From: Humimonas sp964465015
Lineage (GTDB): Bacteria; Gemmatimonadota; Gemmatimonadetes; Palauibacterales; Palauibacteraceae
Direction: 5' to 3'
Length of the DNA: 8,067 nucleotides
Assembly (NCBI GenBank): GCA_964465015.1
Contig: CAYXHP010000095.1
Span: 1-8,067 of the forward strand
The stretch's first letter is position 1, and every line of letters begins with the position of its first letter. The notes under the pieces were generated by a model. It ran no database searches. It was not told where the DNA came from and saw only the letters and a program-made list of their open reading frames with translations. Positions 1 through 4,608 of this stretch are shown here, in pieces. The position numbers and the translations under genes were made by a program.

Positions 1-867
1 CTGGCCGACGCGCTCCGCGAGCACGAGGCGATCTTCTCGGGACTGTACGTGAACATGGTGGAGGCCGGTGAAGCGGGCGGGATCCTGGACACGATCCTCC
101 TGCGCCTGGCCACGTTCCTGGAGAAGAACGACGCCCTGGCCCGCAAGGTGAAGGGCGCCATGATCTACCCGGCCGTGGTCATGGTCGTGGCCATCGCGGC
201 GATCGCGATCCTCCTCCTGTTCGTGATCCCGACCTTCCAGACCATGTTCGCCAGCTTCAACGCCACGCTGCCGCTCCCGACCCGTATCGTGATCGCGATG
301 TCGGCGGCGCTCCAGCACTACGGGCTCTTCATCCTCGGTGGGCTCATCGTGGTCGGATGGGCGTTCCAGCGCTGGGTGAAGACGCCCAACGGCCGCCTCG
401 TCTTCGACCGGTCGGTGCTCCGCATCCCCATCCTCGGGTCGCTGGCCCGGAAGGCCGCGGTGGCGCGCTTCACGCGCACCCTGAGCACGCTCCTCTCGTC
501 CGGCGTCAGCATCCTCGAGGGGCTCGAGATCACCGCCAAGACATCCGGGAACCGGGTCATCCACGACGCGGTGATGACCAGCCGCAACTCGATCGCCGGC
601 GGACGCTCCATCGCCGAGCCGCTCAAGGAGACGGAGGTCTTCCCGCCCATGGTGACGCAGATGATCCACGTGGGCGAGGAAACCGGCGACCTGGATGGCA
701 TGCTCTCCAAGGTGGCCGACTTCTACGACGAGGAGGTCGACGTGGCGGTCGAGTCGCTCCTCAAGGCGCTCGAGCCCGCCATGATCGTCGTCCTCGGGAC
801 CATCGTGGGCGGCATGATCGTGGCCATGTACCTACCGATCTTCAGCCTGGTCAACGCGATCCACTAG
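1..867 (+). CDS. pilC: Type IV pilus / type II secretion inner-membrane platform protein (PilC/GspF family), 5'-truncated
   Basis: The reading frame is open from base 1, so the N-terminal part lies outside the window; 288 residues are visible against roughly 400 for the family. The protein is the polytopic inner-membrane platform that links the cytoplasmic assembly ATPase to pilin or pseudopilin polymerisation. Two T2SSF repeats are recognisable. The end of the first carries LYVNMVEAGEAGG (visible residues 16-28), followed by a membrane segment at about 55-77. The second begins near FTRTLSTLLSSGVSILEGLE (157-176) and carries the matching MIHVGEETGDLDGML (221-235). Further membrane segments lie at about 107-122 and 260-281, the last ending in YLPIFSLVNAIH, a typical PilC/GspF C-terminus. 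The spacing of the two repeats is normal. No pilin or prepilin peptidase gene follows; the unit ends at a hairpin about 100 nt downstream. PilC and GspF cannot be separated from this fragment alone; the pilC symbol is the likelier choice, not a certainty. Confidence 0.93.
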   Translation: MADALREHEAIFSGLYVNMVEAGEAGGILDTILLRLATFLEKNDALARKVKGAMIYPAVVMVVAIAAIAILLLFVIPTFQTMFASFNATLPLPTRIVIAMSAALQHYGLFILGGLIVVGWAFQRWVKTPNGRLVFDRSVLRIPILGSLARKAAVARFTRTLSTLLSSGVSILEGLEITAKTSGNRVIHDAVMTSRNSIAGGRSIAEPLKETEVFPPMVTQMIHVGEETGDLDGMLSKVADFYDEEVDVAVESLLKALEPAMIVVLGTIVGGMIVAMYLPIFSLVNAIH

Positions 868-970
868 CGGGTCATCTCCCCGGGGAGCCGGATCGACGTC
901 ACGCGCACGTGGACCGGCGAGGGAGGATGTCGTGGCGGTTCAGTGAGTCCCCTGGGGAGGGCCGGCGTGG

Positions 971-1010
971 AGGAGGGCGCCCGGAGACTTCGGTCTCCGG
1001 GCGCCCTCTT
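971..1010 (+). terminator. Perfect-stem hairpin with UUCG tetraloop, end of the pilC unit
   Basis: Bases 973-988 (GAGGGCGCCCGGAGAC) pair without a mismatch to 993-1008 around the loop TTCG at 989-992. This is a C(UUCG)G tetraloop, an especially stable cap. A G-U pair (972/1009) and an A-T pair (971/1010) extend the stem. Only two Ts follow, so the classical U-run is almost missing. The position, about 105 nt past the pilC stop and about 90 nt before the transporter ATPase, makes it a likely terminator for the left transcription unit. It could also work as an mRNA 3'-end stabiliser. Confidence 0.8.
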
Positions 1011-1022
1011 CGCATCGGGGCG

Positions 1023-1051
1023 TGGACGCCGCGCGGTGGACGGGCGATGAT
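1023..1051 (+). promoter_or_regulatory. Weak sigma70-like promoter candidate for the transporter operon
   Basis: TGGACG (1023-1028, four of six matches to TTGACA) and GATGAT (1046-1051, four of six matches to TATAAT) are separated by exactly 17 bases. They lie after the terminator and before the ATPase start, where a promoter is expected. Matches this poor occur by chance in GC-rich DNA, so position is the main support. Confidence 0.2.
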
Positions 1052-1101
1052 ACGGCGGGGAGCGGGCGAGCTGCTCGAGTCGGCGGGAGGCCGTGAGGCG
1101 G

Positions 1102-1884
1102 ATGAGCCGGGAGGACGCGCGGGCCGCGGACGCCGTGGACACTGAGCCCCGGAACGAGGGGGCATCGGATTCGCTCGTCGTCTTCCGGGAGGTGGTGCTC
1201 TCGAGGGGAGAGCGTCGCGTCCTGGACGGGCTCTCCTTCTCGGTGGGTCGATCCGAGGCCCTGGTGCTGGTGGGCCGCAGCGGCGCGGGCAAGACCAGCG
1301 TCCTGCGTCTCGTGAACCGCCTCCTCGAGCCGGACGCGGGGGAGGTACGGGTGGAGGGGCGGCCGACCGGCGCCTGGGACCCCATCGAGCTCCGCCGGCG
1401 GACCGGCTACGTGCTCCAGGGCATCGGGCTCTTCCCCCACTACACGGTCGCGCGCAACGTGGCGCTCGTGCCCGCGCTCCTGGGGTGGGCTGAGGAGCGC
1501 ATCGAGGCGCGGGTCCGGGAGCTGCTGGAGCGAGTGGGCCTCCCGCCCGACGAGTACGCGCAGCGCTACCCCGCTTCGCTCTCGGGCGGGCAGCGCCAGC
1601 GGGTGGGCGTGGCCCGCGCGCTGGCGGCCGATCCGCCCCTCCTCCTGTGTGACGAGCCGTTCGGTGCCCTCGACCCCATCACCCGCCGCGAGCTGCAGGA
1701 GGAGTTCCGCTCCCTCAGTCGCGGCCTGGGGAAGACCCTGCTCTTCGTGACGCACGACGTGCGAGAGGCGCTCGCCCTGGGCGACCGGATCGGCGTGCTC
1801 GAGGACGGGCGTCTCGTGTTCGAGGGCCCGCCCGACGCGTTCCGGAACAGCGACCACCCGCTGGTGCGGGCGTTCGTGGGATGA
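1102..1884 (+). CDS. Osmoprotectant/quaternary-amine ABC transporter ATP-binding protein, CBS-less
   Basis: This is the nucleotide-binding subunit of an importer in the OpuCA/ProV/OsmV/YehX group; it hydrolyses ATP on the cytoplasmic face of the permease encoded next. Counting from ATG 1102 (260 residues), the motifs are Walker A GRSGAGKT (58-65), Q-loop glutamine 106 in GYVLQGIGLFPH, signature LSGGQRQ (160-166), Walker B ending in D184-E185 of LLLCDEP, and switch histidine 218 in VTHD. All catalytic residues are present. The sequence stops soon after the ABC domain (DHPLVRAFVG), so the C-terminal CBS pair found in OpuAA, ProV and OpuCA is missing. About 25 polar residues precede the first strand. 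An in-frame GTG at 1093 is an alternative start, but GGGAGG (1085-1090) lies only 2 nt from it and 11 nt from ATG 1102, which favours the latter. The permease starts 4 nt after the stop. The exact ligand cannot be read from this subunit. Confidence 0.92.
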   Translation: MSREDARAADAVDTEPRNEGASDSLVVFREVVLSRGERRVLDGLSFSVGRSEALVLVGRSGAGKTSVLRLVNRLLEPDAGEVRVEGRPTGAWDPIELRRRTGYVLQGIGLFPHYTVARNVALVPALLGWAEERIEARVRELLERVGLPPDEYAQRYPASLSGGQRQRVGVARALAADPPLLLCDEPFGALDPITRRELQEEFRSLSRGLGKTLLFVTHDVREALALGDRIGVLEDGRLVFEGPPDAFRNSDHPLVRAFVG

Positions 1885-1888
1885 GCGC

Positions 1889-2533
1889 GTGAGCTTCTTC
1901 GCCTACGTCGGAGCGCACCGGGGCGAGATCCTGCAGCGCCTCGGCGAGCACCTGTTCCTGGTCGGGAGCTCGGTGGGGCTCGGGATCCTGGTCGGTGTGC
2001 CGGTGGGAATCTACCTCACCCGGCGCCGGGCCCTGCGCGGGCCCGTGATCGGCGTCGTGAACGTCCTCCAGACCATCCCCAGCCTGGCGCTGTTCGGCTT
2101 CCTCATCCCCGTTCCCTTCATTGGGGGCGTGGGCGCCCGGACGGCCATCGTGGCCCTGTTCGCCTATTCGCTCCTCCCGATCATACGGAACACCTACGAG
2201 GGGATCCGGGGCATCGATCCGGCGGTGCGGGACGCCGCCCGGGCCATGGGTCTCACCGACGCCGAGCTCCTCCGGGAGGTGGAGCTTCCGCTGGCGCTCG
2301 GCGTCATCGTCGGGGGTGTGCGGCTGGCGGCCGTGATCGGCATCGGGATCGCGACCATCGCCGCGGCCATCGGGGCCGGTGGACTCGGCGTGTTCATCTT
2401 CCGCGGGCTCTCGATGGTGGACGACCGGGTGATCCTGGCCGGCGCGGTCCCGGCCGCCCTCCTGGCGCTGGCGGTCGATGGCGGACTGGGTAGGCTGGAG
2501 CGGCGCCTCTCCGGGTGGAGAGAGGAGACGTGA
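1889..2533 (+). CDS. Osmoprotectant/quaternary-amine ABC transporter permease (OpuCB/YehW-type)
   Basis: This 214-residue inner-membrane subunit has the usual length and layout of OpuCB, OpuBB and OsmW/YehW. Hydrophobic segments lie at about 22-44, 54-74, 80-100, 139-161 and 181-201. VNVLQTIPSLALFGFLIP (57-74) is a strongly conserved family stretch. The cytoplasmic coupling loop (EAA motif) is intact: AARAMGLTDAELLREVELP (116-134), with G121 and L133-P134 in the expected places; this loop contacts the ATPase. The start is GTG 1889, 4 nt after the ATPase stop. The ATG at 1881 meets a stop after three codons in its own frame. A weak ribosome site GGGA (1878-1881) precedes the start, and coupling to upstream translation is likely. 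Only one permease gene is present, whereas Bacillus OpuC and E. coli Yeh have two, so the pore is presumably a homodimer. Confidence 0.93.
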   Translation: MSFFAYVGAHRGEILQRLGEHLFLVGSSVGLGILVGVPVGIYLTRRRALRGPVIGVVNVLQTIPSLALFGFLIPVPFIGGVGARTAIVALFAYSLLPIIRNTYEGIRGIDPAVRDAARAMGLTDAELLREVELPLALGVIVGGVRLAAVIGIGIATIAAAIGAGGLGVFIFRGLSMVDDRVILAGAVPAALLALAVDGGLGRLERRLSGWREET

Positions 2534-3474
2534 GGCGTCCCGCACCGGCGCGACCTCGTGCCAGGTGCGTGGCGTCGTTCCTTCCTCTCCTCGTGCCGTG
2601 GGCCGTCCTTTCCCTGGCGGCCTGTGGTGGGGGTGGGAACGGGGCCGAGGATACCGTCGTGGTGGGCGGGAAGAACTTCACCGAGCAGGACCTGCTGGGC
2701 GAGATCGTGGCCACCTGGATCGAGCGCACCACGGACATCCCGGTCCGCCGCAAGCTGCACCTGGGCGGCACGTTCGTGTGTCAGAAGGCGCTCGTGAACG
2801 GGGACATCGACCTGTACGTGGAGTACACCGGGACCGCCCTCACCGCCATCCTGGACCGGCCGCCCCTGCACGATCCCGACTCGGTGTTCGGGGAGGTGGA
2901 CTCGGCCTATGAGCGGCGCTGGAACCTCACCTGGTCGCCGCCGCTCGGATTCGACAACACGTTCGCGATCCTGGTGCGACGCTCCACGGCGGACTCCCTC
3001 CGCCTGGGAGCGATCTCGGATCTCGGGGCCCAAGAGGACCGGCTCGTCCCCGGCTTCGGCTACGAGTTCGTGCAGCGAAAGGACGGGCTCCCGGGGCTGT
3101 CGAGGGCGTACGACCTCCACTTCTCGCACACCCCGAAGACCATGGAGCTCGGGCTCATCTACCGGGCGCTGGCCGATGGGAAGATCGACGTGACCGCCGG
3201 CAACGCCACGGACGGGGAGATCGATGCCCTGGACCTGGTGAGGCTCCGGGACGATCGCGGCTTCTTCCCGCCCTACCAGGCCGCGCCGGTCGTGCGCCGG
3301 GCCACCCTCCGGCGGCATCCGTCGCTCCGCGACGCGCTCCGCCGCCTGGGCGGCCGCATCTCCACGGCGGACATGCGGCGCATGAACCGGGAGGTCGACG
3401 TGGGGGGGAGGGACTACCGCGAGGTGGCCCGGGCCTGGGTGGCGCGGCAGCTGCGCGGCGCACCGGGGGGATGA
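2530..3474 (+). CDS. Substrate-binding lipoprotein of the osmoprotectant/quaternary-amine ABC transporter (OpuCC/OsmF family)
   Basis: This 314-residue lipoprotein would be tethered to the periplasmic face of the inner membrane and deliver ligand to the permease. Counting from GTG 2530, an arginine-rich n-region (2-13) and hydrophobic core lead to lipobox LAAC with cysteine 32, followed by a glycine linker. Family hallmarks are VVVGGKNFTEQ (43-53), ALVNGDIDLYVEYTGT (87-102), GFDNTFAI (140-147), YEFVQRKDG (178-186) and FFPPYQAAPVV (245-255). Two of the four ligand-cage tyrosines known from OpuCC and archaeal ProX are conserved (Y99, Y249); the equivalent positions F145 and N225 differ. Specificity may therefore depart from glycine betaine. 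GTG 2530 overlaps the permease stop as GTGA and is preceded by a purine-rich stretch (GGAGAGAGGAG, 2517-2527). GTG 2515 would add five residues but lies inside that ribosome site. Family assignment is firm; ligand is open (glycine betaine, choline, carnitine, ergothioneine or other). Confidence 0.93.
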   Translation: MRRPAPARPRARCVASFLPLLVPWAVLSLAACGGGGNGAEDTVVVGGKNFTEQDLLGEIVATWIERTTDIPVRRKLHLGGTFVCQKALVNGDIDLYVEYTGTALTAILDRPPLHDPDSVFGEVDSAYERRWNLTWSPPLGFDNTFAILVRRSTADSLRLGAISDLGAQEDRLVPGFGYEFVQRKDGLPGLSRAYDLHFSHTPKTMELGLIYRALADGKIDVTAGNATDGEIDALDLVRLRDDRGFFPPYQAAPVVRRATLRRHPSLRDALRRLGGRISTADMRRMNREVDVGGRDYREVARAWVARQLRGAPGG

Positions 3475-3477
3475 GAA

Positions 3478-3501
3478 AAGGGCCCGCCGTGGCGGGCCCT
3501 T
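3478..3501 (-). terminator. Hairpin terminator between converging genes, U-run on the minus strand
   Basis: AAGGGCCCG (3478-3486) pairs with CGGGCCCTT (3493-3501) around a short loop. Read on the minus strand, the stem runs directly into TTTTCT, a proper U-run, so it fits a terminator of the barrel gene about 80 nt past its stop. On the plus strand it begins 3 nt after the binding-protein stop and probably ends that operon as well, but only TTCCC follows the stem there. Confidence 0.8.
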
Positions 3502-3529
3502 CCCATGCTCCAGGCCGAGGTGAAGCGGC

Positions 3530-3566
3530 GGATCCGCGCTACGGTCGGAACCGGGGACGCGGATCC
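3530..3566. repeat. Inverted repeat with nested inner hairpin in the convergent intergenic region
   Basis: GGATCCGCG (3530-3538) and CGCGGATCC (3558-3566) form a perfect 9-bp stem. Inside its loop, CGGT (3542-3545) and ACCG (3550-3553) can form a second small stem around CGGA. No T-run follows on either strand. It would lie in the 3' untranslated part of the barrel-gene mRNA, between the stop and the U-run terminator, and may be a stabilising or transcription-slowing structure. Confidence 0.5.
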
Positions 3567-3581
3567 TCGCCGGCCGTTCCC

Positions 3582-4262
3582 TTACGGAAGGGACACGAGC
3601 AGGCCGCCCGAGACCGCGAAGGTGCGGTTCTTCACCGAGTCGTTGCCCGACGTGTTCTGGTTGTTGATGTCGGTGAGACCCAGCTCGTAGCGGCCGTCCA
3701 CCGTGATGGCCAGCGGACCGCCGATCGGGAAGTCGAGTCCGCCACCGAAGGTCAGGCCGAACGTGGTCTTCTTGGTGTCCAGCGCCGCCTGCCCCAGCGT
3801 CGTCGAGTTGCAGTCGACCGAGGCCGAGATGCCCGACGCGCTACCGGTGATCGTGCACTTGCTCTGGAATCCGACCTCGGGTCCGGCGAACAAACGCGGG
3901 TGGACCGGAGAGGGACCGGTCGGGATCTGCAGCGTGAGGAGGAGCGGCACCTGCACGTAGTTCACGTGGATGCTCTCGGTCAGGCCGCTGCCGCTCGTGT
4001 CGGTGAGATCGGCCCCCTTCTGGGTCAGCGACAGGCCGGTCTGCAGCCCGAACGGGCCGGCGAAGCCGTAGCGCAGGACGCCAGACATCCGCAGCCCGGT
4101 TCGGTTGCTGAGGTCCACACCGGTCGGGCTCTGTCCGAGGTGTACGGTGGAGAAGGTGGCGCCACCCTCGACGCCGACGGCCAGGCCCTGGGCCCGGCCG
4201 GCCGTGCTGCCGGCCACGAGGCCGAGAGACACCAGAGCTGCACACAATGCGGTTCGTGACAT
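3582..4262 (-). CDS. Outer-membrane beta-barrel protein, PorT/porin family (PF13568-like)
   Basis: This 226-residue protein has a Sec signal peptide (residues 1-24, core ALVSLGLVAG, likely cleavage after GRA24). The mature part looks like a small eight-stranded barrel: GVEGGATFSTVHLG at the first strand (30-43), FGLQTGLSLTQKGADL (71-86), NYVQVPLLL (101-109), LFAGPEVGF (124-132) and VDGRYELGLTDI (188-199) are in the order typical of PF13568 proteins. Cysteines 136 and 151 bracket a serine/glycine-rich loop and could form a disulfide. The protein ends VSGGLLVSLP, without the terminal phenylalanine or tryptophan common in Bam substrates. The start ATG at 4262 is chosen for its GGAGG Shine-Dalgarno site (complement of 4272-4276, 9 nt away) and because the signal peptide begins there; the frame is open to 4439 but the extra 59 residues do not look like protein. 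It faces the transporter operon tail to tail and appears monocistronic. Function beyond a barrel is unknown. Confidence 0.87.
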   Translation of the reverse strand: MSRTALCAALVSLGLVAGSTAGRAQGLAVGVEGGATFSTVHLGQSPTGVDLSNRTGLRMSGVLRYGFAGPFGLQTGLSLTQKGADLTDTSGSGLTESIHVNYVQVPLLLTLQIPTGPSPVHPRLFAGPEVGFQSKCTITGSASGISASVDCNSTTLGQAALDTKKTTFGLTFGGGLDFPIGGPLAITVDGRYELGLTDINNQNTSGNDSVKNRTFAVSGGLLVSLP

Positions 4263-4413
4263 GGCTTCCAACCTCCGTTGGGTTCGTGGGATGCATTCGC
4301 GGTGTTCGGAACGCTCGGGGGCGGAGCGCACCGGCTCCTGCCGACGGCGGGACCGGCGGGTGTATCCGCCCGTGGAGGTGCCGGAAGTGCAACGGTCGTA
4401 CCTGACCGGCGGA

Positions 4414-4448
4414 GTATTATCTAAGTACTTGTAAAACAATCGCTTACA
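4414..4448 (-). promoter_or_regulatory. AT-rich promoter/operator candidate for the barrel gene
   Basis: This is the only clearly AT-rich patch in a very GC-rich window. On the minus strand it reads, in order, TGTAAGCGATTGTTTTACA, then AGTACTTAGATAATAC. GATAAT (complement of 4416-4421) matches five of six bases of TATAAT. No good -35 hexamer stands 16-18 bases upstream; TTGTTT (complement of 4434-4439) is only 12 away. The patch also contains the perfect palindrome AAGTACTT (4423-4430) and the repeat TGTAA-N9-TTACA (4430-4448), which could bind a regulator. Transcription from here would give a leader of about 140 nt before the barrel ATG. Confidence 0.4.
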
Positions 4449-4470
4449 CCATCACCCCCGTCACGTCGGT

Positions 4471-4516
4471 GCTTGCTGGTCGGGGGAACGGCCGCGCAGC
4501 AAGCGGAAAAGCTTGC
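4471..4516. repeat. Mutually exclusive inverted repeats sharing one arm
   Basis: GCTTGCTG (4471-4478) is complementary to CAGCAAGC (4497-4504). The last six bases of that second arm, GCAAGC (4499-4504), can instead pair with GCTTGC (4511-4516) around the loop GGAAAA. The two stems cannot exist together. No U-run follows either stem, so this is not a plain terminator. Confidence 0.5.
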
Positions 4517-4569
4517 AGGATAGGCGAGATGTGGAAAACCTTGCGGCAGCCGGAACTCGCGTCCCGGGC

Positions 4570-4608
4570 CGCGGGCGGACGCGCGTCCGGAGTCAGGGAC
4601 CGCCCGCG
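4570..4608 (-). repeat. GC-rich inverted repeat across the oxidoreductase stop codon
   Basis: CGCGGGCGG (4570-4578) and CCGCCCGCG (4600-4608) form a perfect 9-bp stem whose loop contains the TGA stop (complement of 4593-4595) and the palindrome GGACGCGCGTCC (4577-4588). No U-run follows on the minus strand. It may protect the mRNA 3' end or take part in factor-dependent termination; chance occurrence in GC-rich DNA is possible. Confidence 0.35.

Larger units (their letters stand above)
868..1101 (+). other. Intergenic region between pilC and the transporter operon
   Basis: No convincing gene lies in these 234 bases. They hold a short GC palindrome at about 877-888 (CTCCCCGGGGAG), the UUCG-capped hairpin, a weak promoter-like pair, and the Shine-Dalgarno sequence GGGAGG (1085-1090) of the next gene. 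An ATG at 927 opens a frame that reads through the terminator stem, with a GGGAGG directly abutting it and no protein-like composition, so it is not called. Confidence 0.6.
4263..4592. other. Gene-free region between barrel and oxidoreductase genes
   Basis: No supported gene lies in these 330 bases. From the barrel side they hold its ribosome site, a GC-rich presumed 5' leader (about 4263-4405), the AT-rich promoter candidate, then about 140 bases downstream of the oxidoreductase with alternative hairpins at 4471-4516 and a GC-rich inverted repeat at 4570-4608. No T-run terminator for the oxidoreductase could be found, so read-through from it into the barrel gene cannot be excluded. Confidence 0.6.

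Noticed and set aside
927..1145. Small plus-strand gene starting at ATG 927.
   Set aside because: The purine-rich stretch directly touches the ATG with no spacer, the frame passes through the terminator stem and overlaps the ATPase start, and the product is low-complexity Arg/Gly.
940..1857. Minus-strand open frame of 305 codons opposite the ATPase gene.
   Set aside because: It is antisense to an ATPase with every catalytic motif intact, has histidine/proline/arginine-rich composition typical of GC-rich shadow frames, and shows no recognisable domain.
2515..2529. Earlier GTG start for the binding lipoprotein.
   Set aside because: It lies within the purine-rich ribosome site and has none of its own; GTG 2530 gives a normal lipoprotein signal and a GTGA overlap with the permease stop.
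2194..3318. Minus-strand open frame of 374 codons across permease and binding-protein genes.
   Set aside because: It spans two real genes on the other strand, and its composition is that of a complementary-frame shadow.
3471..4259. Plus-strand open frame of 262 codons opposite the barrel gene.
   Set aside because: The minus strand gives a clear signal peptide and barrel motifs with a good ribosome site; the plus frame is rich in Arg, Gly and Ala and also reads through the terminator.
4263..4439. Upstream extension of the barrel gene by 59 codons.
   Set aside because: The extension would bury the signal peptide, its sequence is not protein-like, and it runs into the AT-rich promoter candidate. 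The ATG at 4262 has a well-placed GGAGG.
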